51,678 nucleotides of DNA from Bacillota bacterium. GTDB taxonomy: Bacteria; Bacillota; Clostridia; Saccharofermentanales; Saccharofermentanaceae. Shown here one piece after another: positions 31,915-41,359 of this stretch. Made by a program: the position numbers and the translations under genes. The first letter of the stretch is position 1. Each line of letters begins with the position of its first letter. A model generated the notes under the pieces. It saw nothing but the letters and a program-made list of their open reading frames with translations. It did not search any database and was not told where the DNA came from. Where the stretch lies: assembly GCA_023397475.1 (NCBI GenBank), contig JAEWUD010000017.1:1-51678 (forward strand), written 5' to 3'.

Positions 31915-32328
31915 TTACGAGTCTTTCTCTTCTTCGGCGGATAAATCCCCATTGGATTTGATCCCGGAAACCGGAGCGTTCTTCCCCGCCTTATAACGAT
32001 CATATTTCTCCAGAAAAAGTCTGCGAATCACGGAGAAATTCAAGAATATCCGGTTCCCGAAGGCGAATACCGCCGCAAGATTGAGCGGCAGATTCAACTG
32101 ATCTCCGAGTGCGGCCACTGCGACGGCAATGACTCCGTTGCCCAGAAGACCGGTAATGAACAATCTGGCGTTGAACTCCTTCTTCATATCCGCGACGATG
32201 GCGCCCATAATCGAATCGATCGTTGCAAGAATCGCTACGGCAACGTACGTCGAGTACTGCGAAGGTATGTCAACGTCCAGAAAAAGTCCAAGTATCAATC
32301 CGATCAGAAGACCCAGAAGCGGCAGCAT
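31915..32328 (-). CDS. sbp: Small basic protein Sbp (DUF1290), division-linked membrane protein
   Basis: 137 residues from ATG 32328, five bases after GAAGGAGGAAG. It has hydrophobic segments at about 1-18 (MLPLLGLLIGLILGLFLD), 27-45, 58-76 and 82-96, then a charged cytoplasmic tail. The core YVAVAILATIDSIMGA is typical of the family, found between ftsQ and ftsZ in Firmicutes; the biochemical role is not known. It starts 10 bases after ftsQ. Confidence 0.9.
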   Translation of the reverse strand: MLPLLGLLIGLILGLFLDVDIPSQYSTYVAVAILATIDSIMGAIVADMKKEFNARLFITGLLGNGVIAVAVAALGDQLNLPLNLAAVFAFGNRIFLNFSVIRRLFLEKYDRYKAGKNAPVSGIKSNGDLSAEEEKDS

Positions 32329-32338
32329 ACTTCCTCCT

Positions 32339-33226
32339 TCACCCGACCGGGCTGAAGGTGTTATCTTCGCCCGACATATCCAGATATCCGTCACCCGCAT
32401 TGTCGAAGGCTCCCTGCTCCACAGCATACCGTAACCAGGTCATATCTGCGGCGACGTCCTTCAATGAACCCAACTGTACCGTCAATTCCCGACCGTTTGT
32501 CGGAAGCAGAATCGTAAGAAAAACCGTATCGATGCCGACGCTGCGTATCGACCGGATATTGCGCATCAGGGAGAAGACGCTGTCCGTCTCCTTGTTGTCA
32601 TCCGCGGCCAGAACTGCACCGAGCACAGTGATGCATGTATTCAGTTCCTTCGGGCTTGCCAACGCAATCATCTCGCCAAGCACGGCGGACCGAACCGGAA
32701 GACCTTTCATATGGGGCACGCCTTCAGGAATTGCACCCCTTTGAAGTTCCACGACATAGCCATCCAAATCGATCACGGCGTATCCGTCCGGAAGCTCGAT
32801 ATAACCGATTCTTTGTCTCTCCTCGATGTCAATGTTCACCGCTGACGGGAATTGTATCTGTACGGTGATATCCTTGATGTACGGATACTTCTCTCGCAGG
32901 CCTTTTTCAATATTACCATAACGAAACGAGAATAATTCTACAATTCCCCCACCAATGTTACGAAACAAATGCATTCCTTCCGAAATCTGGATGTCTCGTA
33001 ATATTTCTTCCTCAGAGATGACACTGTTGCCGGATATATGTATGGATCGCACATAGAATTGCGGCAATGCGAAAATAAGAATCGCAGCAATCAGAAGCAG
33101 GATCAGGACGCCCAAACACAGCGGCAAGCGATACGGATGCGCTTTGGCATCACCCGATCGTTCCTCTGTGTCTGATGACGATATGTCATCAAGGATCCGC
33201 TCATCCTCCAGATCCCGCATATTCAC
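32339..33226 (-). CDS. ftsQ: Cell division protein FtsQ/DivIB
   Basis: 295 residues. A single-pass divisome protein: an acidic cytoplasmic head (DLEDERILDDISSSDTEER), a membrane helix at about 35-58, a POTRA domain beginning FYVRSIHISGNSVISEEEIL, and an extracellular beta domain (GYIELPDGYAVIDLDGYVV). I choose GTG 33226, which overlaps the murG stop (GTGA) and has GGAGG 11 bases upstream; the ATG two codons later is 17 bases from it. Confidence 0.93.
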   Translation of the reverse strand: MNMRDLEDERILDDISSSDTEERSGDAKAHPYRLPLCLGVLILLLIAAILIFALPQFYVRSIHISGNSVISEEEILRDIQISEGMHLFRNIGGGIVELFSFRYGNIEKGLREKYPYIKDITVQIQFPSAVNIDIEERQRIGYIELPDGYAVIDLDGYVVELQRGAIPEGVPHMKGLPVRSAVLGEMIALASPKELNTCITVLGAVLAADDNKETDSVFSLMRNIRSIRSVGIDTVFLTILLPTNGRELTVQLGSLKDVAADMTWLRYAVEQGAFDNAGDGYLDMSGEDNTFSPVG

Positions 33227-34338
33227 GTCTTCGGTTTCCTCCGGTTCTCGCAAACTTGCATTACCTCACGAACGATATCCGCCGCCGCATCCGGGCAGGC
33301 CAGCCGTCTCGCCGCCTCGCCCATCGCCGAGAGACGCGAACGATCCGCATAGAGAGTCGCGACGACATCGGCCAACGAGGCAGCTGTTACTTGATTGTCC
33401 TTCATCATAACAGATGCATTCTGATTCGCAAACGACGCAGCATTTGATGTCTGGTGGTCACCCGCGGCGAATGGATACGGGATCATAATCGACGGTATGC
33501 CGAGAGCCGCGATCTCCGCGCAGGTAATGGCTCCGGCGCGACAGATCATCAGATCACAGGCCGCCATATAAACTTCCGGATTATAGATGTATTCGAGAAT
33601 TTCGAGTTTGCCCGACGTACTCGGATGTTTGCCGATCAATTCCGCGTGCTGCTGACGACCCGCAGACAACACAATCTTCGTGTTCTCCGGAAGTTTCGCG
33701 TCCGCCAGGGCACTAACTGCGTCATTTATCGTTCTCGCACCGAGACTTCCTCCCATCGCGAGCACAAGGAACACATCATCGGCCAGGCCGAGATCGCGCC
33801 TGGCCTGCGCCCGATTCATCTGGAAGAATATATCCTTTACCGGATTGCCGGTGTAGACAACTTTTCCCGCATGGGAGAAAAAAGACTCCGTGTCCGGGAA
33901 GCCCGTGCACACAACCGCGGCATTTCTTGACATCATGCGATTCGATCGACCCGGAAACGCGTTCTGCTCGTGCAACAATACCGGGATGCGCATCGCATGC
34001 GCGGCGCTCACCAGCGGCGTACAGACGTATCCTCCGGTTCCGATCACGATATCCGGACGGAAATCTCGTATCCGTCGGAGACAGGCGCGACGACCGGCCG
34101 CCATATCGGCAAGGGCGAGAAAAAGTTTTCGAGACGGCCGTGACGGGATCCCCCGCGCGCGGATGACGTGAAACGTATATCCCGCCTTCGGGACGAGATC
34201 ACTCTCAATCCCTCGGCTTGTCCCGCAGAACTCAATAACGCTCTCCGGGTCAACCGCCCGGATCCGGTCCGCGATCGCCAATGCGGGGTGAACGTGTCCG
34301 CTCGTCCCGCCGCCCGCCAATAAAACTCGTATACTCAT
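33223..34338 (-). CDS. murG: UDP-GlcNAc transferase MurG (lipid II synthesis)
   Basis: 371 residues. It adds GlcNAc to lipid I at the inner membrane face. GT28 features: the N-terminal GGGTSGHVHPALAIA loop, the GGSLGA loop (MGGSLGARTIND), and the UDP-GlcNAc-binding MICRAGAITCAEIAALGIPS with PYPFAAGDHQTSNA. GAGGTGA lies 4 bases before ATG 34338, 19 bases after ftsW. Confidence 0.97.
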   Translation of the reverse strand: MSIRVLLAGGGTSGHVHPALAIADRIRAVDPESVIEFCGTSRGIESDLVPKAGYTFHVIRARGIPSRPSRKLFLALADMAAGRRACLRRIRDFRPDIVIGTGGYVCTPLVSAAHAMRIPVLLHEQNAFPGRSNRMMSRNAAVVCTGFPDTESFFSHAGKVVYTGNPVKDIFFQMNRAQARRDLGLADDVFLVLAMGGSLGARTINDAVSALADAKLPENTKIVLSAGRQQHAELIGKHPSTSGKLEILEYIYNPEVYMAACDLMICRAGAITCAEIAALGIPSIMIPYPFAAGDHQTSNAASFANQNASVMMKDNQVTAASLADVVATLYADRSRLSAMGEAARRLACPDAAADIVREVMQVCENRRKPKT

Positions 34339-34357
34339 AGTTCACCTCGATTTCGCA

Positions 34358-35830
34358 TCACGTAAGTACCGTCAGCGTCTTGCGTTCCACTCCGGTTCGT
34401 GAGATGGCCAGGATGATGCCGACAGCGATCAGGAAGAAGAGATTCGCCGTCCCGCCGTAACTGAAGAACGGCAACGTAATTCCGGTCGGCGGAATTACGC
34501 CGACGGCAACGGCAATATTGAAGTACGCTTGAATCGTAATCAGACACGTATACCCGATACACATAATTCGCGTGAAGTCATTTCTCGCTCGAAAGGCGAC
34601 GGAAATCCCGCCGATGAAGAACAGAAGAAAGAGAAGAATAATCAACACCCCTCCGACAAAGCCTAATTCCTCGCAGGCAATCGCGAAAACATAGTCGTTA
34701 TGCGCTTCCGGCAGGTACTGGTACTTCTGACGGCTGCTGCCGAAGCCGACGCCCAGAAGTCCTCCCGACCCGATCGCAATCTGTGACTGTCGACTCTGAA
34801 ACACATCGTTATCACTGGCTTTCTCTTCGGTCGCAGTGTCCGCCTCTTCCTCGCTGGTCATCGTCGAGAAGATATTTAATCGTGTAAGGACGTGATCATA
34901 ATTGCCAAGAAGCTGTTCTTTCTGCTCAAAAGACGTCACTCCCATGAAAATGTTACCGCCGATCAAGGCGAGCAGCAGAAGCATCAGACCGCCGTCGATC
35001 CAGGACTTGAGAGGGATCTTAGATACCAGAAGACAGATGAATAGCAACACAAGCATGATGACAAAGAAGGACATGTGGGGTTGCAGGAATACAAAAATCA
35101 AGCAAAGCATTACCAGTCCGACGGGAAGCACGATGTCAAATATCGCATTCATATAAGACTGTCCGCGTGGTGTCTTACAGACGAGATGTCCCTTCCTCCG
35201 TAGGCGAAGTATGAATGAACGGTATCCGGCAATGCAGAAGATCAGGGCGATCTTGGCGAATTCTGATGGTTGAAATGACTGCTTGCCGATCATAATCCAA
35301 CGTCGCGCTCCTCCGAGAACATCTCCTTTGAACATGGTGTAAATTACCAGAGCGAGCGTTACGAGATACGCTCCCGCGACAAATGGGATCCTGTCATACG
35401 CTCGTACGGGAATCAAGCTGATGATCGCGACCATCGCAATGCCCAGCAAAGTATACTTGCTCTGGTTAAGAACATAGAAAAGCGGGTCCTCCGCTGCTGT
35501 ATAGCCGGTAGCCATGCTGGCGGAAAACAACATGACAAGACCGAAACAGATCAGAAAAACGGTGATTAGTAGCATCGCCATACTCAACCTGTACGGCGCC
35601 ACGATCTGCAGCGGAGCGTTCGCCGTATTCGGTTGAGATAACGAAGAATTCTGATTGACTCGGTTGGACGAATTCGTTTTCCGCCGTCCGGTTGCGTGCG
35701 GTTTTGAACTGCCGGCGGATTCTACAGAAGATGCCGCCTTACGACGTCCCTCTACGTTCGACATCGAACGCTCGGAAGTCGGAGGGCGCCGATTATTGGT
35801 ATTCGAATTCCGCTCATTCGGATCTCTCAT
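34358..35830 (-). CDS. ftsW: Lipid II polymerase FtsW (SEDS family)
   Basis: 490 residues, longer than the usual roughly 380 because of an 80-residue hydrophilic head rich in Asn, Ser and Arg (SMSNVEGRRKAASSVESAGS). The SEDS core has about ten membrane helices from residue 80 on; RRWIMIGKQSFQPSEFAKI, GSGGLLGVGFGSSRQKYQYL and PEAHNDYVFAIACEELGF are signatures. It polymerises glycan strands together with the class B PBP of the cluster. ATG 35830 overlaps the murF stop (ATGA) and has GGAGGAG upstream. mraY and murD, usually between murF and ftsW, are absent. Confidence 0.95.
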   Translation of the reverse strand: MRDPNERNSNTNNRRPPTSERSMSNVEGRRKAASSVESAGSSKPHATGRRKTNSSNRVNQNSSLSQPNTANAPLQIVAPYRLSMAMLLITVFLICFGLVMLFSASMATGYTAAEDPLFYVLNQSKYTLLGIAMVAIISLIPVRAYDRIPFVAGAYLVTLALVIYTMFKGDVLGGARRWIMIGKQSFQPSEFAKIALIFCIAGYRSFILRLRRKGHLVCKTPRGQSYMNAIFDIVLPVGLVMLCLIFVFLQPHMSFFVIMLVLLFICLLVSKIPLKSWIDGGLMLLLLALIGGNIFMGVTSFEQKEQLLGNYDHVLTRLNIFSTMTSEEEADTATEEKASDNDVFQSRQSQIAIGSGGLLGVGFGSSRQKYQYLPEAHNDYVFAIACEELGFVGGVLIILLFLLFFIGGISVAFRARNDFTRIMCIGYTCLITIQAYFNIAVAVGVIPPTGITLPFFSYGGTANLFFLIAVGIILAISRTGVERKTLTVLT

Positions 35831-37287
35831 CGATTCTCCTCCGGTTCTGAACCGCGAATATGAGCTGCCAACTCTTCAATGACGACATGCATCCCAAAAG
35901 CGTGGGATCCCTTCGCGAGGATCGCATCGTCACTCCGAACATCTTGAATCAGATTCTTTGCGACGTCTTCACGCGTATTGAAGCAACGAACGTCCATATC
36001 CGGGTTTGCCTCGCGAGCGCCCCGCGCAACTTCCTGCCGATGCTCACCGGTCACCAAAAGAAGATCAACACCGCTTCTTGCAGCGGCTGCGCCGATCTGA
36101 CGGTGAAGCTCCGGCGCGAAATCTCCGAGCTCCAGAACACAACCGATCGCCGCGACACGTCTTCGCCCGGTTCCTTCCGTCAGGATACGCAGGGTCTCGA
36201 ACGCCGCCGCCATGGACTCCGGGCTTGCATTATACGCGTCATCGATCAGCAGATTCGTTCCGATATGGAGGATTCTCCCCCGACTGCCCGTCGGAGCAAA
36301 ACTTTGAATCCCCGCCGAAATATCTTCGTGAGAAACTCCCAGAATCCTCGCCGACAGGATCGCCAGCAGAGCGTTCTTGACGTGATGTGTACCGACCGCG
36401 GGAACGACGAACGACCCAATTGAAGTAAACACCTCGCCTCTATTCTCCCGGACTTCGACGTTAAAGAATGTCGAGTCAGCTTGCGTCTTACAAGAAGATA
36501 CTCGAATAACCAGATCCGCCGAAGCATTGTCCTGATCACCCGCAGCAAAAGTCATGCCGAGGATGTCAATTCGCGGATCACGGTTCTCGCGTAAATATTG
36601 CGGAAGATAAGGATCGTCTCCCGGGAATAACAGTGCTTGTGTTCCGGTGAGGCCCTTAACGATCTCAAGTTTGGCATCGCGAATCGCTTCTCGGCTACCC
36701 AAACGCTCAATGTGTGATACTCCGATATTCGTAATGACGGCGATATCCGGTTCCGCGATCTTCGTCAACAATTCGATCTCGCCGCGAAGGCGCATCCCCA
36801 TCTCCAGAACAAGGATCTCCGTGTCCTGCGGTGCGGTCAGGATCGTCATCGGCAGGCCGATCTCATTATTCAGATTCTGCCGCGTCGCCCACACCCTTTT
36901 CGCGCTCGAAAAGGCGCAGGCAATCATCTCCCGTGTCGATGTCTTGCCGACGCTGCCGGTAACGCCGATCACGCAACAGTGAAGCTTTCGACGGTAGGCG
37001 TTCGCCAAAGCACCGAGTGCGACAAGCGTATCCGCAACGATGATGGCGGGACGCCCGTCTTCAACACTCTCTTCCCGCGAAACGAGCGCGATCGAAGCAC
37101 CCTGTGAAAACGCCTGCGCAAGAAACGCATGGCCGTCAAATCGCTCCCCGACGAGAGCGACAAACAAATCATCCGCCGCGATGGTTCTCGTATCCGTCGA
37201 GACACCTCTGCAGAAAATCTTAGCATCCGATGAAGAACCCAGAAATCTCCCGCCCGTTGTAGCAATCATCTCTTCGATCGTAAACAT
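35827..37287 (-). CDS. murF: UDP-MurNAc-tripeptide:D-Ala-D-Ala ligase MurF
   Basis: 486 residues. It adds D-Ala-D-Ala to UDP-MurNAc-tripeptide in the cytoplasm. The P-loop is GVTGSVGKTSTRE; the Mur ligase boxes (NLNNEIGLPMTIL, EMGMRLRGEIELL, NIGVSHIERLGSREAI and DDAYNASPESMAAA) are present. Two starts are possible: ATG 37314, overlapping the murE stop (ATGA), and ATG 37287 nine codons later with AGAGG 6 bases upstream; the second matches the family N-terminus better (MFTIEEMIATTGG) and is used here. Confidence 0.95.
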   Translation of the reverse strand: MFTIEEMIATTGGRFLGSSSDAKIFCRGVSTDTRTIAADDLFVALVGERFDGHAFLAQAFSQGASIALVSREESVEDGRPAIIVADTLVALGALANAYRRKLHCCVIGVTGSVGKTSTREMIACAFSSAKRVWATRQNLNNEIGLPMTILTAPQDTEILVLEMGMRLRGEIELLTKIAEPDIAVITNIGVSHIERLGSREAIRDAKLEIVKGLTGTQALLFPGDDPYLPQYLRENRDPRIDILGMTFAAGDQDNASADLVIRVSSCKTQADSTFFNVEVRENRGEVFTSIGSFVVPAVGTHHVKNALLAILSARILGVSHEDISAGIQSFAPTGSRGRILHIGTNLLIDDAYNASPESMAAAFETLRILTEGTGRRRVAAIGCVLELGDFAPELHRQIGAAAARSGVDLLLVTGEHRQEVARGAREANPDMDVRCFNTREDVAKNLIQDVRSDDAILAKGSHAFGMHVVIEELAAHIRGSEPEENR

Positions 37288-37310
37288 AATCGGCCTCTGT
37301 GCTCGCTCTG

Positions 37311-38819
37311 TCATACGTGCAAATCCCCGAGCAACTCGAGCGCCGTCTGCGCATCGTCAAAATGGATGGTTCTATCCTTAAAAATCTGATAATTCTCATG
37401 CCCCTTGCCCGCGATCAAGACGAAATCCCCCGGCTTCGCAATCGAGAGTGCCCGGAGAATCGCGCTCCTGCGATCGGGTTCAACTTCACGGGTTCCCTCG
37501 GTTTTGTCAAACCCGACAAGAATGTCCGCGATAATATCCATCGGCTCCTCACTTCTCGGGTTATCTGAAGTGATGATGGTGAGATCACTCAAACGTCCCG
37601 AGACCTCACCCATTTCAAACCGACGGGTCTTGGACCGGTTGCCGCCACACCCGAACACCGTGATCAGTTTACCCTCACAATACTCGCGAAGAGTGACAAG
37701 AACATTTTCGAGACTGGCCGCATTGTGCGCGTAATCTACGTAGACTTGAAACCCCAAATCATTCGGAACCGGCTGTATCCGTCCGGGTACTCGTACATCG
37801 GCGAGCGACTCCAGAACCTTCGCATAGGGAACTCCCGCGACTCCCGCCACCGCCGTCGCACAAAGCGCGTTATATACATTAAATTTACCCGGCATTCCGA
37901 CATAACACTCACCGTTATACCAGGGACTTTCCAGAAGAAATGTCGTACCGATCCTGTCGCCGCGAAGTTGTTTTGTGAGATGGACGGCACGAACGTCTGC
38001 CGAACTGTCAATTCCAAAGGTGATGACCGACGTACGTTCCTTTGCATAAGCGATCAGATCCTGTGACACGGGAGTATCTGTATTGATCAGCCCGACTTCG
38101 CATCGATCGAAGATCTTACGTTTCGCGTCGAGGTACTCTTCCATATTCGCGTGCTCGGTCGGCCCTATGTGATCGTGATACAAATTGGTGAAGGCTCCGA
38201 CCGCAAAGCGCATTCCAAAGACCCGATCGAGCATCAATCCCTGCGATGATACTTCCATGACGCAACTGTCCGAACCGGCGGCGACCATCTCGGCAAGAAC
38301 GGATTGCAGTTCGTAGGATTCGGGCGTTGTATGAGACGCCGGTCGAACCTCCTCGCCGATGACATTCGCTACGGTACCGACAAGTCCTGTCGAATGTCCG
38401 GCTCGAAGGAGAACATCGCGAACCATATAGGTTGTCGTCGTCTTTCCCTTCGTGCCCGTGATTCCATAGATCGCAAGTTGACCGGAAGGCTTTCCGAAGA
38501 AATTCGATGCGATATGTGCCAGAGCCTGTCGCGTATGATCAACGGCAAGGATCGTGACTCCGTGTTCCTTCGCGATCCGCGCAAGCTCATCCGGAGAGAT
38601 TACTGTCTGATCTTTCTGGATGACCGCAGCCGACGCGCCGGCCGCCGCGGCCTTTTCGAGAAACGTATGACCGTCCGCGACGTATCCCTTCACGCAGACA
38701 AACAGCGTTCCCGTCGTTACCTTGCGTGAGTCATACGCAACGGCATCGATCGGTACATCCGAATTTCCTTCGATTAAAACATATTCCATTCCCTGTAAGA
38801 GATTGCGTACGGTAGTCAT
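37311..38819 (-). CDS. murE: UDP-MurNAc-tripeptide ligase MurE, meso-DAP type
   Basis: 502 residues. It adds the third residue to UDP-MurNAc-L-Ala-D-Glu. The P-loop is GTKGKTT (122-128), the carbamylated lysine lies in YLDAKRKIFD, and DNPR (419-422, in SDNPRSEEP) is the motif of meso-diaminopimelate-adding enzymes, so the wall is probably of the DAP type. Perfect GGAGG lies 6 bases before ATG 38819; it follows the PBP gene by 10 bases. Confidence 0.97.
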   Translation of the reverse strand: MTTVRNLLQGMEYVLIEGNSDVPIDAVAYDSRKVTTGTLFVCVKGYVADGHTFLEKAAAAGASAAVIQKDQTVISPDELARIAKEHGVTILAVDHTRQALAHIASNFFGKPSGQLAIYGITGTKGKTTTTYMVRDVLLRAGHSTGLVGTVANVIGEEVRPASHTTPESYELQSVLAEMVAAGSDSCVMEVSSQGLMLDRVFGMRFAVGAFTNLYHDHIGPTEHANMEEYLDAKRKIFDRCEVGLINTDTPVSQDLIAYAKERTSVITFGIDSSADVRAVHLTKQLRGDRIGTTFLLESPWYNGECYVGMPGKFNVYNALCATAVAGVAGVPYAKVLESLADVRVPGRIQPVPNDLGFQVYVDYAHNAASLENVLVTLREYCEGKLITVFGCGGNRSKTRRFEMGEVSGRLSDLTIITSDNPRSEEPMDIIADILVGFDKTEGTREVEPDRRSAILRALSIAKPGDFVLIAGKGHENYQIFKDRTIHFDDAQTALELLGDLHV

Positions 38820-38829
38820 CGTTGCCTCC

Positions 38830-41355
38830 TTATGTCAGAACCAGATGGATTACGGAACCCTTTTCGACGCGCGAAACAGATTGTGGTGCTTCTTCCGGGA
38901 CAACCTCTGATCCGTCCTCGTTTGTTTCCGTCGTTTTATCCGATGCGGATGTCTCCGTTGCTGAAGGATCGACAGATGCCTGTGTCTCGGCGGCTGCGTC
39001 TCCCGGCGTCGGCGTAAGGTCGGAGAGGAGCGGGTCACCCGAAGCCGCGGTCGGGTCGCCCGGCATGACGGGTGTTGGTGTCACCGTCGGAAGGTAGGGT
39101 GAGAACATCGGATTCTGCGAGCTGACAATTCCTTGCAGATTTCCCTCAAAGAGTATATTAACACCGCTTTCCCGTGCTTCACGAATACATTCGGTAATGT
39201 TCTTGCCCGTAAAGTCCGGCAAAACAACTGACTCACGGGGAGCATCCGGCGACGGATAAAGTACAACTTCGGCTCCTTGATACAGGAGTTCTTTGGCCGC
39301 CGGGAATTGCAGATTCACGATCGTATTGTCGTTCATTTCGGAAGACCCGGGAGTCGCAACAAATTCTCCATAATCGAGATAGAGTATTTTTCGCGCTTCC
39401 TTGAAGGTCATACCGTTAACGTCGGGTACCGTATATAGGGTCGTCAAATCCGTGTAATCCTGCTCGGAATACTGACGTTCCACGCCCATATAGTCCAAAG
39501 TTTGCGAGATAATGCTCGCTGCCGTACGCGTCGCGCAGGAAGATCCCACTTCCTTATCCGCAGGCATGTTAACTACGACGAGAACGACAATTTCCGGATC
39601 GTCCGCGGGGGCATAACAACCGAAGGACAGTACATGCAGCCCCGCGTATTCACCGGTCTCAATCGTTGACGTACTCGTCTTGCCCGCCACGGGGAATCCT
39701 TCTACCTTACCGGCCGATCCGGTTCCTTCGGTAACAACTTCTTCCATCAGAGATTTGATGCGTTCGGAAGTTTTTTCGGAGAGAATTGTCCGGATCACCT
39801 GCGGCTCAAATTCCTTCACGATATTTCCCTCGTCATCTGTAAGACAGTTAGCAATCTGCGGCGTCATCAGCGTTCCGCCGTTCACAATAGCGCAATACGC
39901 GTTCGCGAGTTGCAACGGCGTAACCGTGGAGGATTCTCCGAAGGAGAGGGTCTGCAGGTCAATCAGCGTAGGTTCCTTATGGAAGATACCGACACCTTCG
40001 ACGGGAAGGTCGATTCCGGTCGGCAGATAGAATCCGAAGTTGTGAATATATTGATAATACTTGTCGATTCCAATACGCTGTGCCAGTTGGACGAAGATCG
40101 GATTGCAGGAGTTCATGAAGGCTTCCCGCAAGGTCTCTTCCCCGTGATTATAGCCTTCTTTCTGGCTCCAACAACTGATCGTATAATCGCCGGAATCGAT
40201 CGGGTCATCCAGAAAATACTCGTCCTCATAGGTCAGACCTTCCTCCAGGGCAATCGCGGTCGTCAATGCCTTGAACGTCGATCCGGGCTCGTACGTATCA
40301 GAGATCGCCCGGTTGCGCCAGGCTTCGGAGATCAGCAATTTGATCTGATCCTCCTCCTGCATCGCATCCCACAATGCGGTATCATACCAATCCGGTTGGG
40401 CCGTCGGTGCGTTGGGGTCGAAGTCCGGGTAGGATGCCATGGCGTGCACGCGGCCGGTATACGGATCCATAACAATCGCCGTCACGCCTTCGATGACGTC
40501 ATACAGCTCGAAAACATCCTCACAGGCAGTCTCGACAATATTCTGAATGTTCAGGTCGAGATTCAAAACGATATTGTAACCGTCCTGCGCGTTGATCGTT
40601 GTCGGCGCCGAGAATGGCAATGCGCTTCGCGTGTAATTATCCACTTCGACGTAGGAATAACCTTCCTTGCCGGTGAGGATACTGTTGTATTGTGCCTCGA
40701 TGCCGAGCTGACCGACGAGGAGTCCGTCTGTGGCCGTAGCATATCCGAGAATTTGTGAAGCTACGGGGCCATACGTGTAGTATCGCTTGGCGACCGAATC
40801 GATGGCCGTTCCGCCGATCTTATGCTCGGACAAGAACAGTTTCAACATATCCGCCTGTTCCTTGGATACATTCTTCGCCAACTGAACATATACCGAATCC
40901 GTCTTTGCCATAGCATCCGCAACCGTTACCTCGTCAATGCCGAGGATCGAGGCTACCGTCTGTCGGATCATTGTCGCGTCCGCTGTCTCATCGAGCGAGA
41001 GGAAATCCTTCGGTGTAATTCCGATCGTGTAGACATAGGTCGTTCCGGCTAACGTGCTGCCGTTAATATCGAGAATATCGCCGCGCTCCGGTTCGTCCTT
41101 AATTCGACGCCAGTGCTGCTGCGAAGCGAGCTTAGCATATTCCTCATATTGTGTAACCTGGAGTTCGTAGAGCGACTGAATGAGAACCGCCGCGCCAATC
41201 GCTACGCAAAGCGTGAGGAAGATCATCCAACCTTTATACAGACCGGACAGGGATGGCCGGTTTGTACGCTCCTTGTCGGACGTTGCTTCGGAAGCATCCG
41301 GCAAATCGAAACCTGATCTGTCCCCCCACCGCTTGTCTGTCAAATTCGGCGCCAT
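38830..41355 (-). CDS. ftsI: Class B penicillin-binding protein with PASTA domains (FtsI/SpoVD-like)
   Basis: 841 residues. Transpeptidase that crosslinks septal peptidoglycan with FtsW. A membrane helix (about 42-62) is followed by the dimerisation domain, then the transpeptidase with Ser359 in the STFK box (YEPGSTFKALT), SCN at 416-418 and KTS at 559-561. PASTA 1 is about 639-702 (VPDVNGMTFKEARKILY). PASTA 2 begins VLPDFTGKNITECIREA (709) but is split by about 75 residues rich in Thr, Pro, Ala, Ser and acids before its last strand (VSRVEKGSVIHLVLT). The start ATG 41355 lies four bases after the ftsL stop; an earlier in-frame start would overlap ftsL. Confidence 0.95.
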   Translation of the reverse strand: MAPNLTDKRWGDRSGFDLPDASEATSDKERTNRPSLSGLYKGWMIFLTLCVAIGAAVLIQSLYELQVTQYEEYAKLASQQHWRRIKDEPERGDILDINGSTLAGTTYVYTIGITPKDFLSLDETADATMIRQTVASILGIDEVTVADAMAKTDSVYVQLAKNVSKEQADMLKLFLSEHKIGGTAIDSVAKRYYTYGPVASQILGYATATDGLLVGQLGIEAQYNSILTGKEGYSYVEVDNYTRSALPFSAPTTINAQDGYNIVLNLDLNIQNIVETACEDVFELYDVIEGVTAIVMDPYTGRVHAMASYPDFDPNAPTAQPDWYDTALWDAMQEEDQIKLLISEAWRNRAISDTYEPGSTFKALTTAIALEEGLTYEDEYFLDDPIDSGDYTISCWSQKEGYNHGEETLREAFMNSCNPIFVQLAQRIGIDKYYQYIHNFGFYLPTGIDLPVEGVGIFHKEPTLIDLQTLSFGESSTVTPLQLANAYCAIVNGGTLMTPQIANCLTDDEGNIVKEFEPQVIRTILSEKTSERIKSLMEEVVTEGTGSAGKVEGFPVAGKTSTSTIETGEYAGLHVLSFGCYAPADDPEIVVLVVVNMPADKEVGSSCATRTAASIISQTLDYMGVERQYSEQDYTDLTTLYTVPDVNGMTFKEARKILYLDYGEFVATPGSSEMNDNTIVNLQFPAAKELLYQGAEVVLYPSPDAPRESVVLPDFTGKNITECIREARESGVNILFEGNLQGIVSSQNPMFSPYLPTVTPTPVMPGDPTAASGDPLLSDLTPTPGDAAAETQASVDPSATETSASDKTTETNEDGSEVVPEEAPQSVSRVEKGSVIHLVLT

Positions 41356-41359
41356 CCTC

